From Hydrangea macrophylla (taxonomy: Eukaryota > Streptophyta > Magnoliopsida > Cornales > Hydrangeaceae), in assembly GCA_033977485.1 (NCBI GenBank), contig CM066994.1, positions 41,751,155-41,815,154 on the forward strand: a stretch of 64,000 bases of DNA, given 5' to 3'. A model generated the notes under the pieces. The model had not been told where the DNA came from. It made no database searches and saw only the letters and a program-made list of their open reading frames with translations. Made by a program: the position numbers and the translations under genes. Of this stretch, positions 1 through 33,096 are shown in pieces (within the stretch, counting starts at the first letter, position 1; each line of letters opens with the position of its first letter).

Positions 1-490
1 GGGAGCAACTCACCAAATGTAAGGAGCAACTCACCAAACGGAAAGAGTAAAGTTGCTCCATATATTTGCTGAGTTGCTCCCGATACGTTTATTGAGTTGC
101 TCCTTCTGTTTGGACAATTGCTCCAAAAACCTATACCGTCTTTTTTTTTGGTGTAGTGGCGATGGTGGATGAGCGAGGTGGCCCGTGGTAGTGGTGGCTT
201 TGAGAAGAGTGGGAGAAGAGATCAAAGAGAGAGAAGAGATAGACAGGTTGGGGTGGTGGTGGGGGTGGTGGTGGAGCAAGGTGTAGATTTTTGGAGCAAT
301 TGTCCAAACAGAAGGAACAACTTAGCAAACCTATTGGGATCAATTTAGCAAACGTATGGAGCAACTTTACTCTTTCCATTTGGTGAATTGCTCCTTGCGT
401 TTGGTGAGTTGCTTCTATTAAGTTTGGTGAGTTGCTCCTGCCATTTGGACAGTTGCTTCAACCTGCAACTTTTTTTTTCTTTTTTTAAAC
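1..490. mobile_element. Foldback-type insertion inside a Ty3/gypsy integrase region (left end outside window)
   Basis: The stretch is built from inverted copies of a short 'ggagcaactcaccaaa' motif. Positions 1-130 carry it in one orientation and about 280-465 in the other, around a core of about 150 bp. Directly after it, at about 497, the reading frame of an integrase core begins in mid-domain, so the foldback sequence has split the polyprotein. Target duplications cannot be defined because the left end is outside the window. Open frames here are low-complexity by-products. Confidence 0.55.
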
Positions 491-496
491 AGCGAG

Positions 497-1481
497 TATC
501 GTTTGACGAAGTCCACTCATTTCATCGCTTATAGCATGACTTATCCAGTGGAGAAGATGAGTAGAATGTATCTTCAACAAGTTGTACGACTGCACGGAGT
601 ACCGGTGTCTATCGTATCAGATCGAGATTCACGGTTTACTTTAGGATTCTGGGAAAGTCTTCAAGAAGCTTTGGGAACTTCATTAAGTTTAAGTACTGCT
701 TTTCATCCACAGACCGATGGACAGACTGAACCCACCAATCAGGTTATGGAGGATATGCTCAGGGCATGTGTTATAGACTTTGAGAGTTCGTGGGAAACAC
801 ATCTTCCGTTGATCGAATTTGCTTACAACAACAGTTACCACTCAAGTATAGGGATGGCTCCATTCGAAGCATTATATGGACGACCGTGTCGATCCCCGCT
901 TTGTTGGGCAGAGATTGGAGATAATGAACTGTTAGGGCCAGACTTGGTTAGAGAAACCAACGAGAAGATAGTAGTTGTGAATGAGATGATGCGTGCTGCA
1001 CAGAGTAGATAGAAGAGCTACGCCGATAAGCATAGAAAGGATAAGGAGTTCGCTGTCGGAGATCACGTACTTTTGAAAGTTTCACCAATTCGTGCAGTAG
1101 TTTGATTTGGTCAAAAAAAGGGGTAAGTTGTCGCCTCGTTTCATTGGACCATTTGAGATACTGGAACGCGTTGGGAAAGTAGCCTATCGACTCGCGTTGC
1201 CACCAAAGATGTCTGGGGTGCACAATGTCTTCCATATCAGAATGTTGAGGGAATATAAGGGAGATCCTTCACACACTATTGATTTCAAGGACATTGAGAT
1301 CCATGGGAATGTCACCTACAGAGAAAGACTTGTACGTGTTTTGGATCACAGTATGGAGAAGCTGCGGAACAAAGATATTCCTCTAGTGAAGGTTCAGTGG
1401 AAGTATCACGATGAGAATAAAGCATCTTGGGAATTGGAGTCAGAAATGAGAACTAAGTACCAGGAGTTGTTTCAAGACTAG
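497..1481 (+). pseudogene. Ty3/gypsy (Tekay-like chromovirus) integrase and chromodomain-like tail, broken
   Basis: This is the C-terminal half of a Ty3/gypsy polyprotein. The first open block (503-1012) holds the integrase core with 'VSDRDSRFT', 'FHPQTDGQTEPTNQ' and 'FAYNNSYHSSIGMAPFEALYG', which are strongly conserved in plant chromoviruses. A TAG stop ends it at 1010-1012. The GPF-like module then resumes in another frame at 1107-1481 ('SPRFIGPFEILERVG', 'VFHIRMLREY') and ends in a chromodomain-like tail containing 'VQWKYHDENKASWELE'. The stop, a frameshift near 1100 and the upstream foldback insertion show it is dead. Protease and RT lie left of the window or are lost. The LTR that follows fits the 3' end of the same element. 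Confidence 0.85.
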
Positions 1482-1512
1482 TCAGCTTAGATTTCAGGGC
1501 GAAATCTCTATT

Positions 1513-1525
1513 AAGGAGGGAGTGA
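1513..1525 (+). other. Polypurine tract before 3' LTR
   Basis: The purine run 'aaggagggag' sits 30-40 nt after the chromodomain stop and directly before the LTR start. This is the expected place for the plus-strand primer of a Ty3/gypsy element. Confidence 0.6.
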
Positions 1526-2192
1526 TGTAGCAACCTGTATTTTCGCTTCCCTAATAATAAATAAAATGTCAATCTTTATCTTTTATTACTATTTGTATTC
1601 ATTTTAGTTGTGGTATTATTTCTAATTAATAAATAATACTCGTGTTATTAGTTGTTAACTAAATGCCATTTTATTTTACTACAGTGTATTATTTCAATAA
1701 TAATATTTCCATGAATAATAATTTGTAGTAATATTATTAATTGTTAAATCAAGATTCTCATTTTTGTGACCGTTAGTAATTTTTTAATTGTATGATTATG
1801 CTTAAGACAGCGCCCCTAAGTTACCCTATAATTTGGAATTAAAACTATTAATAAAATATTAATCACGTTGATTACATTTTTGGTCCCTAATAATTATTTG
1901 GGGTATTTTCCTAGACTACCCGGACCAACCTAACTGGACTAACTGAACCAAATGGATTAAACGGACTAACTGTATAATTTATGAAGTGACTGCATCAATC
2001 AACCAGCTGTGAAAGGTTCTTCTCATCATCACTTCTGCAAAATTGATCTTGCAAGTTGCTAAGCCAAACCTTTGCCTATATGTTCACACTTGAAATTCAT
2101 AAACAACTACAAGGCATAGCATTCTCATTTCAGTACATTTCAATTTGGAGAAATAACTCTCACAGTAGCTCCATATCTCTCTCTCCCTCGGC

Positions 2193-2200
2193 ATATAAAT
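2193..2200 (+). promoter_or_regulatory. Putative LTR TATA box
   Basis: The sequence 'atataaat' lies in the LTR and is followed by CT/CA-rich sequence resembling a transcribed leader. It is the best candidate for the U3/R boundary promoter. Confidence 0.4.
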
Positions 2201-3649
2201 ACACACCCACATAAGCTTTCAAGCTCCATTGCTCGATCTATCTCTCACAAGCAATTAGTCCACACACACACACACCTACAATCTGCTGGAAATATAAGTA
2301 TATCACAACAAAGGAGTATTTTCACATTAGCTTCTAAGGCCATAGCCAAAGCTTCCATAGTTAAAGTTTTATTACGGTTTCAGAATTTCCGTCTTTCTTC
2401 GGCAAGTCACGCCGCCTTATCTAAAGACTGGTGAGTTTCTCGAACCCACTCATAATGTAGTATTTGTCATTACACACAAGCCAGGGGTATCGAAAGTATG
2501 TATAGACGACTATATATGTATATATAGGCATGGAGGTCCAAAATTAGCAGTACCAAAAATGTTAACAAAAACAAATTCTGTAAATTGGAAATGAAAGTAT
2601 ATGATCCCATTAAGTTCCCCTATAAACAGTTTGTTAATTGGTTGAGTTCTTGACCCCTAAAAGTGGAATTTCGTTTTTGCCATGGATATAGAAATCTGGA
2701 AATTTTAAATTAAAATTCAGGATATATAATGTAGATTTTTGGAATCCTTGCGAAAAATCGAGCAACTTTCATATAGGACTCGTCGCAATCCGATAAGTAG
2801 CGAGAGCGATATAGTGACTTTATGAAGTCTTAGAATAAGGATGCAGCCAAACACAGCCTTAACCAGAGTTGCAGAAAATTTGGAGAAGACGATGCATTGT
2901 TTAAATTAGGCTGACTTTTGTGATAGTTAAGTATTTAATTCTGGGAGCTTAGAAGTAAGATTTACGTTGATAGAATGGTTTGGGGTACTATTCCTTGACT
3001 TTGAGGTTGGGGGATCAAACCTTGTTGATGATTGCATATTGTGTTGTAGTTATTTTTTTGTATATGGATTCACTTAGTTAAGTATTTAATTTTGGTGATT
3101 TAGAAGTAAAACAAAGTTGGACAGAATGGTTATTAGGTTGTTTTCCAACCTAGAGGTTTAGGGGTTCAACCCTTGTAATTTACATATTAGTTATATATTT
3201 TTTACATGGATTGACTTATGGGCCCAATGTGCCCAGCCCAACAAGTCTCTCAACAAGCCACATGGATTTGGTATTGGTATTGAGATTGGTTTACTACAAG
3301 TCCATATAAGAAATGTAATTAAATAAATACTTGTTTTATTTGCTAATAATTCATAAACTATGTTTTAAATTATTATAGTATATTTTTATTTCAAAAATAA
3401 TATTAAATAATATTTATTATTTTATGAAAATTTTCTTAGTAATGCTAAATTATAATAAATTAATTTCTATGTATAAAATAAGTATTAGAAATACTTAAAT
3501 GACCCTATTAAATTTTATAGTATCATCGTTAACATGTTTTTTTTCCAGTAATTTATATTTTTGTATAGAGTCACATGACATACATGTGGAGTCAAGTTTA
3601 CATGCATGGTGAGTGATGGTCAGTGTGAAAAGAGTAAATGGATGATGTT

Positions 3650-3965
3650 GTGTTTTGGACACTCCCTGGAACTTGTGTACTATAGTGTGCTGTTATGATA
3701 TGGGTTTAGGGTATCTGTGAAATGCGACGGTGACAAATTGGGCACTCCCTAGCGCCCGTGGTAGTGCTATAGTGTGTGACGCCAATTTGGACACTCCCTG
3801 GCACCGTGGTAGTGCTATAGTGTGGCCTACTGGACACTCCCTGGCATCTGTGGTATTGCTATAGTGTGATGCAAACTGGACACTCCCTGGTACTCGTGTA
3901 CTATAGTGTGAGGCAAACTGGACACTTCATGGTACCCGTGTACTATAGTGTGTCACTTCAGTATT
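3650..3965 (+). repeat. Minisatellite inside the LTR
   Basis: About six diverged copies of a unit containing 'acactccctgg' and 'ctatagtgtg', spaced about 40-90 nt, lie in the second half of the LTR. Each unit alternates a 'cccgtggtag / ctcgtgtac' segment with 'tatagtgtg'. Confidence 0.7.
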
Positions 3966-4691
3966 TCAAGGTACTGGAACGAGAGAGAGTTGGATGATAT
4001 TTTGTAGTTAAGGTAAAAGAGTCAGTGGGATGACATGGGTTATGTTGTACATGCAAGGTCACATATTTTATTGATGATGTTTATTGATGTTGATTGTTTC
4101 CTGTCATTTCTTATCTTTTTATAATGTTAATCTGAAAAACGCTTATATGTAATAAATTGGAATATAAACATGTAAATCAGAAATGGTAAGTGAGTATGTT
4201 TTACATTGCAAGTATATGGTTTTAATACTCATCAGCTTTTTGAAGCTAACGACGTTGATGCGCCCTGAACATTTGTGTCTAGGCTTTTTAGGTTATGATC
4301 AGGCAGGACAGTACGACTGTGCGAAATGAATACAACTACCTGAGAAGAGAAATTGTTATTACTGCTTCATGTGTTTAAACTAAAACTTGTAATAAGGATT
4401 ATTGTAATAGATATTATTATTTTGCAAGGCGGGTTGTGCCTTTAGATGACTACATGTTGTAATAATTATTATGTTTTTGAAAATTTTATAAGTCTTAATT
4501 ACTCTTACTCTGATTTAAGTTATTTTACTGTTTGATGTTTGGGACGGAATTGATCCTTCAAACTGTCGTGACTTATGAGTCCATAAAGGAAATTAAATGA
4601 TTTCCCTATTTATGCTACATGGAGGCGTGACATCCACCACCACAAAGGCCACCACCGCTAGCCGCCCCGACGACAATCTGTAAGGTGCAAA

Positions 4692-5169
4692 TCTACATCA
4701 GTCGATACTAGGGAGTTGGTTCTGTGAGTTGATGGGCAACGGCCAGTGGCGGCGGCCATGTGGTGGTGTCTGAGAGAGAGAGAGAGAGAGAGCTTGGGTG
4801 AGAGGGGTTGGGGTTTAGGTTTAGTGAGAGTGGTCGCGGAGGTTGACAGTGGTCCTGTAGTGGTGACGGCAGCCAGGTGGTAGAGGAGAGCTTGGGTGAA
4901 AAAGAAAAGACAGAGAGAGAAGTTACAGAAGAGAGAGAAATCTACATCAGTCGATACGAGGGAGTTGGTTCTGTGAGTTGATGGGCAACGGCCGGTGGCG
5001 GCGGCCATGTGGTGGTGTCTGAGAGAGAGAGAGAGCTTGGGTGAGAGGGGTTGGGGTTTAGGTTTAGTGAGAGTGGTCGCGGAGGCTGACGATGGCCCTG
5101 TAGTGGTGACGACAGCCAGGTGGTAGAGGAGAGCTTGGGTGAAAAAAAAAAGACAGAGAGAGAAGTTAC

Positions 5170-5189
<20 letters not shown>
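4692..5189 (+). repeat. Two tandem copies of a 249 bp unit
   Basis: The unit beginning 'tctacatcagtcgatac' starts at 4692 and again at 4941. Both copies contain the same GGTTGG-rich, (GA)n and 'agacagagagagaagttac' blocks with few differences. A 116-residue open frame crosses it on the minus strand, but it repeats its own N-terminal sequence because of the duplication and is not taken as a gene. Confidence 0.85.

Positions 5190-5221
<32 letters not shown>
5172..5221 (+). repeat. (GA)n microsatellite
   Basis: About 24 uninterrupted GA dinucleotides lie at the end of the second 249 bp copy. Confidence 0.95.
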
Positions 5222-5223
<2 letters not shown>

Positions 5224-5583
5224 TCTTGGGAGTTAGGCCCGTTAGGGTAGGGATAGAGGGGTATTTTGGGTATATCGAAGTTTGGAGGGAGAAAATGAAT
5301 AAAATAAGAGGAGGGTGGTGTATTTAGCCCCACCCTATATATATATAGATATATATATATTTGTGTCGCTGTGGGTGTCACTAGAAATTGCACCAATTTT
5401 TTTTCCTAACAGTCTGCTAAGTTTTGAACTTAAGACCTCCTTAAATGTGTAGCAATCTTAAATCTACCTGACCAAATAGTCAACTTTCAACTACAAGTAT
5501 GAAAATTATTCGCTTGTATATAATAAAATCATGTCCTATTAACATATATTTAACGGATTAAATACCATTAGTAATATGTTTTA

Positions 5584-6076
5584 GGGCAAATTATATTTTA
5601 GTCCATTAAACTATACACCTGTTTTTCTTAGGTCCATTAATTTTGACACTGTTAGCTTAAATTATTAGAAATTGTCACGTACGTTGCGCGTAATACTTAC
5701 CTGTCATATGTTAGCTAAAGACAAACACGGGAGACTGTGAATGGCTAAAAAATGATGTGATTTTGGGTATGATTCAATGCAATTTTGGATCTAGGCGAAT
5801 GTGTTTTCTAATTTGATTGAACGCGATTTCATATCTGATTGAATGCGATATTTTGCAATATTCACAATCTCCCGTGTTTGTCTTAACCTAACATATGACA
5901 GGTAAACATGACACTCAACGTACGTGACAATTTCTAATAGTTAAAGCTAACAATGTCAAAATTTAGGTCTGCTTGAATGAATTTTTAAAGTTCAAGGATC
6001 CAATTACAAACAAAAAAAGTTTATGGACCCAATTGAAAACATGTTATAGTTTAATAAATTAAAGTGTAATTTGGCC
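5584..6076. mobile_element. MULE-type MITE, long terminal inverted repeats, 9 bp TSD
   Basis: Left terminus GGGCAAATTA and right terminus TAATTTGGCC are inverted copies, and the inverted similarity runs deep into both arms ('ttagaaattgtcacgtacg' against 'cgtacgtgacaatttctaa'). Flanks tatgtttta (5575-5583) and tatatttta (6077-6085) match at 8 of 9 bases. The size is 493 bp and it has no coding capacity. A 9 bp duplication and GGG... ends fit Mutator-like MITEs. Confidence 0.85.
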
Positions 6077-6085
6077 TATATTTTA

Positions 6086-6540
6086 TATTACTAATATATT
6101 TACTTATTTTAATATTACATATTACTATGTTATTATCATCGAAAGCATTCATTTAATTTATTATTTAAGTAGTTAATTTTTATTATAGTTATTATTATCG
6201 AATACAATTATTTAATTTATTATTTAAGTAGTTAATTTTTATTAAATTTAATTATATGGAGCACTAACAAAATAATTATGTATCCAATACTAATAGGATA
6301 TCAATAAAGTCCAGGGCATAATTATTTTTTGAACATTTAAATCACCTTATATTTATATCACCAAACTCCTACATAATATATTCTTCCACCGTAACCACTT
6401 TTACAATACATTACCCAAACACCATAACTATTATAATCTATTCTGACAATAGAAATTTCAAAGCTATCGCAATCGCTAAGCGGAAGCTACCCTAGATTGG
6501 GTTGTTTCCCTTGTGTCTTCCTTCATGCTTAAATAACATT
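6086..6540. other. AT-rich spacer, nothing recognised
   Basis: AT-rich sequence with a local duplication ('catttaatttattatttaagtag' occurs twice with small differences). No open frame or mobile-element terminus was seen. Confidence 0.6.
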
Positions 6541-6549
6541 AAAGATTAA

Positions 6550-7236
6550 AAAAAAAAATTAGACAAAATTACCGACATCGTTTATTAAAGTAGGACTGAG
6601 GCAAACGTTTAAATTTCAAACGCCGTTAATTAACGGCATTGGTTTATAAATATAGTTAATTATCGGCATTTTGTATGAAAACGGTGTTAAGTATCTGCAT
6701 TTAACTACCAAGTACTGGTATTTGTGAGCGCTCTTTAAAATCTGGGTACTTCACAACATTGTTTTTTTTTTTTAAATGCTGGCAATTTAAAGGTATATTT
6801 TTAAACGCTAGGACATGCCGTTTTTCTTGTTATGTTAATTTTTTTTATTGAGCAATTTTCTCTTTATAAAGAAAAAAAATTAATAAGTGTCGCTATTTTG
6901 TACTTTTGAATACACTTATTTTCTTTTGTAGAAACAGAAAATTGCCATGGTTTTTTTTTTCTTAGAGATGGACAATTATGTGTCCTTATAAGTAACTTCT
7001 AAAGACACTTATTTTTTTTTTATAGACCAAAAATCATATGTCTATACAAGTAACTTCTAAAGAAAATTATTTTCTTCTGTAGAGACCAAAACTTATGTGT
7101 CCTTACAAGAAACTTTTAAAGGCAATTATTTTCTTTTGTTGAGACAGAAAATTGTGTGCCGTTACAAGTAACTTCTAAAGGCACTTTTATTTTTGTCTCA
7201 AAATAATTGTCTCTGTTGGCCATTTTTTTTGTAGTG
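6550..7236 (-). mobile_element. CACTA-like element end with subterminal repeats
   Basis: The right border 'ttttttttgtagtg' is the inverse of a CACTACAAAAAAAA terminus. Inside it, about 6890-7200, are four to five diverged copies of a unit of about 70 bp containing 'agtaacttctaaag' and 'tattttcttttgt', like CACTA subterminal repeats. No matching left end is visible nearby, so only one end is called and the left coordinate is approximate. Confidence 0.5.
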
Positions 7237-7712
7237 CACCAACTTATTTGCTGTAAATAAATTCAAAAGACCATCAACAAGAACAAATGATTTGTCATCC
7301 AAAATAACTTTAGTTATGAAGGGGCCAAGCCTTGATGATGCCATGGTCGATGGTGCATATTTGCCACTTTCACATTTTTAAATACCCATGTGTCTGAATA
7401 TTTAACACTTGGTCTGGATGACAAATGCTCTTTACTCCGAATGTACTTCACATTCATTCGAACATGTAGCATTATTTCCAAACCCTCAAAACAATCGATC
7501 ATATAACAAAATACATATATTGGATGCAAATACATATATATACATCTAACATAAAATTTTCTTGAAATCCACCAAAATCTTATTTTAAAAGGTCCAATTT
7601 ACTAAAAGACTTCCTTATTCAATTCCAACAATGTGAGGTATAGAGAGAAAATGAACCGCTAATCAATACCCCAAACACAAGCACAAGGATAAGTATTCGC
7701 TAAAATTGAATA
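7237..7712. other. 3' flank of the reductase gene
   Basis: AT-rich sequence downstream of the reductase stop codon (the gene is on the minus strand). It probably contains the 3' UTR. No convincing poly(A) signal, second gene or element end could be fixed. Confidence 0.5.

Positions 7713-29331
<21,619 letters not shown>

Positions 29332-29361
<30 letters not shown>
29332..29361 (-). repeat. (GA)n tract in the reductase 5' leader
   Basis: About 14 GA repeats (CT on the plus strand) abut the start codon. GA tracts in plant leaders can bind GAGA-type BPC factors; that role here is inference. Confidence 0.8.
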
Positions 29362-29364
<3 letters not shown>

Positions 29365-29400
29365 GCCTCTACTTCGCTATGTGTGCAACCACTTAGGAGT

Positions 29401-29410
29401 ACATTATAAA
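29401..29410 (-). promoter_or_regulatory. Putative TATA box of the reductase gene
   Basis: Read on the minus strand the sequence is 'tttataatgt', about 75 nt upstream of the start codon. It is the best core-promoter candidate in the proximal flank. Confidence 0.4.
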
Positions 29411-29544
29411 GGGCAATGCCAACTACTCCCCCTAAAAATGACTGTACGTGACAATTAATGTGCACAATGACTTACAGCTAATCTATAGAGGTGAATTACC
29501 AACAACACAATCTCCCTCAAATGCCTCTAGTTTGTGGGAAAAGA

Positions 29545-29715
29545 GTAAAATTATGTTTACCAAATTTTTATTATAAAAGTATTTTTTAAATGATTTAGTA
29601 GTGGGGTCAGGTCTAATTTGGTGGGATCTGTTGAATTTGATTAGTCTACTCGACCCTACTGTCACTTCATTTAAGAAGTACTTTTCAGATAGAAATTTGA
29701 GAAGCATAGTATTAC
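29545..29715. mobile_element. MITE-like inverted repeat in the reductase promoter region
   Basis: 'gtaaaattatgtttaccaaat' at the left pairs with the inverse of 'atttgagaagcatagtattac' at the right, with both arms extending about 70 bp around 'tagtggggtca' and 'tgaccctact'-like centres. It lies about 210 bp upstream of the start codon. Related sequence 'gtaatgctatgcttcccaaat' occurs at 26699. Target duplication is uncertain. Confidence 0.6.
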
Positions 29716-31640
29716 TTGTGAAAAAAAAATTGGTCATCTAGTCATTCGTATGACATAGTATTTCAAACAAATCCAAATTCTTTGTTTGTATATCCCTCTT
29801 TTGTACTTTAAGGGAAAGCCCTTCCCACTGAGAAGTTTATTCCATGAGATCATCGTCAACCAGGTCAGACCTTTTTAATCTAAACATTACATGGAGAAAT
29901 TATTCATTGATCCCTTCAAATCACGTCATCAATCACATTGACTGAGTGTGATCACTCAATCTTACCGAATACAGATGCCTCCAATTCCAAGGGATTATGA
30001 CAAGTGATTGACATGTCATGATTCCCTTGAAAAACACTTGTCATGATCCCTTAGAAATAGGGAGAAAATATTGAATGTAACGGTGACACCACGTGATCGA
30101 GCCTACGTGGTGTCACCAACCAATTACCTTCTCCTAATGAATCATTATGCCATGTCAGCATGACAACTACTTGTCCTGGATATAGGGTTTATGGTCTAGA
30201 TTAAAAGTTACGCCACATTAATATGCTGACGTGATGTGACAGTTTCATTAAATATTTATTTGTCCTAAACACATGGCAACTTCTCATGTAATTGTGATAC
30301 CACGTTTGCTATGCGACGCGATATCGTGATATTGAATATTTTCTCTAAAATAGGGGCATGTGTATGCAGTGGTGAATCCAAGAGTTTAGTTGAGTGTGTA
30401 GAAATATTATAATTCTGTGTGATTAATTTTTTGTACAAACTAATCTCTCCCACAATTCATTCATGAAAAAATATGTTATATGCTTAATTAGTTATTTATA
30501 CTTACCACTTGCACTTAAGTTAATAATCTCCATGTCAAATGTTAATAATATCTTATGCATAATGTGTAAAGCAATCTGAATCACTTTCACTTAATGACAC
30601 ATATTGTTACACAAATATCAAAATAAAAGACGAAACAAAACAAATCACCTGCTAACTCTTTCATAACAAACAAGTTTCATATAGGGTAAAAAAATATGTG
30701 ATGTATTCTTGTTTTTTCTTTTTTTTTTTTTATAAAAAATCCAAAAAGAAAGAGAAAGTGGGTACGGGGGACATTGTTTTCTCATTTTGAGAAAAATGGG
30801 CATGTCTTGCATAAATTAGGTTAGGACAGCGAGCAAAAGTCATATTAATGGTTGGTGTCTATATCCATACCAGAGGTTCAAAAACATCCGGGGGGCAAAA
30901 GTCATATTAAAGTTTTATAATTTTCTAAAAACACCAGTTATTAACAAATACTTCACAAAATTCCAAATATTTTTTGAAATTATCATATATAACCTATATT
31001 TTTCCATAAGTTCAGTGGTCGCCCTACTCGCCCCCAATGTAGGTCCGCCCCTATGTGTATGATTATGATTGAGCGATCACAGTACCTCAGTATGATGACG
31101 TGGTGTGACGGGCGCACGGAATAATTTCTCTCATACATGTGCTCTCTACTTCCTAGGGGATCAAAATTATTGACAAATTTGAAATTTGAAATTATATCAC
31201 CTATTTCTCATGATCTCTTTGGAACTAGGGCATGTATGACCAAGATAAAAAAGTCATACCATATTAACACGTTGACATAATATGATGATCTCATTAAATA
31301 ATTTCTCCTTCTCATATTAGCAAAACTTCCAAATATATTAGTATGTTACAAATAGTGACACCATTATAGCCAATACTTACTCTTTCTTTGCAATGTGCAC
31401 AACCGCTTACACTTATAGATGGGAATGCCAACCTTCTCTCTCCTCTCGAGCTCTCTAAAATGCCTGAACTGTGTGTTGGTTGCAAATATTACGCAAAGCC
31501 ATTGTGGGAAATGTTTGTGATGGACAAGACTAGAGAGGGAAATGGAGCAGACGGAAATTACAATCCAACAGCCATCTGATTTACATCACATCGGACACTA
31601 ACCCGGTATTGAACTGCTTACTTACTACTATTATATGATA
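29716..31640. other. 5' flank of the reductase, no gene
   Basis: Apart from the hairpin, this holds two diverged copies of a 'catattaa-a-g-tgac-t-atgtga--tcattaaat' block at about 30215-30262 and 31258-31310. Short frames have no recognisable features. Confidence 0.5.
30082..30117. promoter_or_regulatory. 13 bp-arm hairpin with G-box core
   Basis: Exact inverted arms ggtgacaccacgt / acgtggtgtcacc surround a 10 nt spacer. The left arm makes a CACGTG G-box with the next base. It sits about 750 bp upstream of the reductase start. It could be regulatory or a relic of a small inverted-repeat element. Confidence 0.5.
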
Positions 31641-31868
31641 GGTGTATATGATTTTATTAAACAAAATATATAACCTTTTCATATTTTAAAAAATTGGTGA
31701 AAAGTCTCATGAAAATATAGTGGTTTAAAGATACAAATAAAATATTTTTGGTAATAAGGACATTATTTAATAAGTTAATTGGAATACGTCCTTTGATCAG
31801 TTGACCATATATTTTTGAGATATATTTACCATTATTTGCATTTGTTATTTTCATTTCTTTGTCTTCAA

Positions 31869-31906
<38 letters not shown>

Positions 31907-31911
31907 AGCAA
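31869..31911 (+). repeat. (TC)n microsatellite
   Basis: CT repeats with one TTT interruption precede a CCACC-rich stretch resembling a plant 5' leader. Confidence 0.85.
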
Positions 31912-32188
31912 TACCACTCCACCGACCACCACCAACCGAGACCACCGTCGTCGCCATCCACCACTATCGTCGCCACATTGTTGGCGTCTCATCTCCATCC
32001 CTGATTGACGGCCACCATCAGAACATGGCCACCAAAGCTAGATCCGATACCGATGCGCTGCAACCGTCGTTCTCTGAAGGTATGGACAATGAAGATGGCT
32101 TCCGATTCGAACGAGATATACCTAGAATGTACCTCTTTGCAAAATAAATCAGACAATTCTCGATGATCCCTGGACTCAGATCTCTTAC

Positions 32189-32453
32189 CTTCATTGTAGA
32201 AAATCAAACGATTGAATAGAGGAAAACTCAATCGGCTGAGTTCTTCAAACCAGGACTCACCATCGGCGGCTATGGTACTGCTTTTTCGGTGACCAATAGT
32301 TTCTCCATTCACCGGCCATCCGAATAGAGACGGATCTGTAGAAGAACCCCTTGAAGCAATCGAATCAATGCAGATCTGGACAGTCTCCGCCATAGGCATC
32401 AATTGGTCGCATGACTTAAGTGTTTTGAATGATTCATTGAAGCTTTTGAGAAC
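32189..32453 (-). pseudogene. Fragment of an NPH3/BTB-POZ-type gene
   Basis: Minus-strand translation 'VLKSFNESFKTLKSCDQL', 'MAETVQICIDSIASRG', 'PSLFGWPV' and 'SWFEELSRLSFPLFNRLI' follows the NPH3-domain pattern (a K-x-L-x-x-C block, a CI-SIAS block, W-x-E-x-L-S-x-L-x-x-P-L-x-x-R-x-I). It ends at a good donor (gaag|gtaaga) at 32188. Upstream of 32453 the frame closes, consistent with an exon border or truncation. No BTB exon or later NPH3 exons are nearby, so it is a captured or decayed exon. NPH3 proteins are plant adaptor proteins in phototropin and CUL3-type signalling. Confidence 0.65.
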
Positions 32454-32459
32454 ACTCCT

Positions 32460-33090
32460 TCACGAAGTCCGCCGCCACCATCGACTTCGCCGGAATGGTG
32501 TTTTTTTTTTTTAATTTTTTAATTTTTTATTATTTTTATTTTAACACATGTTTTTGTGAAATTTATCCAAAAAAAGTTAGTAAACTTTCTTAACATATAT
32601 ATATATTTTTTCGATATGAATGCTCAAAGTTATAAAAAGATTTTGCAATGTTTGTTAGAACAATGTAATTTCACTGAGTGCCACAAACTTTTTGATAAAC
32701 TTCAAAAGTTGTGAAATTTCACAACTTTTTTTTTTCGTGAAATTTCACAACTTTTTTAGTGTTGAAATTCTCTTTTAGATCTGTGATTTAATTCTCTTTC
32801 TCTCGCTCTCTCTCCTCTTTCTCTAGATCTGACTTCTTCATCCTCTCTCATTCGGCCACACAACTTCTATACTCCAAACATTAATATTCCAACAAAATTT
32901 CACAAACTTTTTTTTTAGTGAATTTCACAATTTTGTTTTTTTGTGAAATTTCACCCCCCTTTTTTTTTCCTCAGAATTTCATGTAAATAACGCTACTTGT
33001 TTGGTAGATGTAAGAAATATAATTTTCATCAAAAAATAATATGTAGATTGGAAGTTACGAATTTTTGGAGTGGAAAAAATATTGAAAAAA
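32460..33090. other. AT-rich spacer with GAAATTTCACAA repeats
   Basis: Several copies of 'tgaaatttcacaactttt' occur within 32700-32960 and a CT-rich block at about 32800-32830. No gene. Confidence 0.5.
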
Positions 33091-33096
33091 CTGTTA

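Larger units (their letters stand above)
1526..4632 (+). mobile_element. 3' LTR of the Tekay-like element
   Basis: The start is put at TGTAGCAACC after the polypurine tract and the end at 'ggcgtgaca', giving a TG...CA unit of about 3.1 kb, which is within the range of Tekay/Del LTRs. It has no coding potential. It contains a TATA-like promoter near 2193, CT-rich leader sequence and a minisatellite at about 3650-3965. The start could instead be the TG at 1523, and the right border is inferred from the terminal CA only because the partner LTR is outside the window. Confidence 0.55.

Noticed and set aside
150..158. 'ggtgtagtg' as a CACTA terminus
   Set aside because: A single short match within the foldback core with no subterminal repeats or partner end.
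4658..5008. 116-codon minus-strand frame
   Set aside because: It is a by-product of the 249 bp tandem duplication and GA tract; it contains its own N-terminal sequence twice.
31815..32147. 110-codon plus-strand frame after the CT tract
   Set aside because: It runs from a microsatellite into a CCACC-rich leader; no domain, and it partly overlaps noise opposite the NPH3-type fragment.
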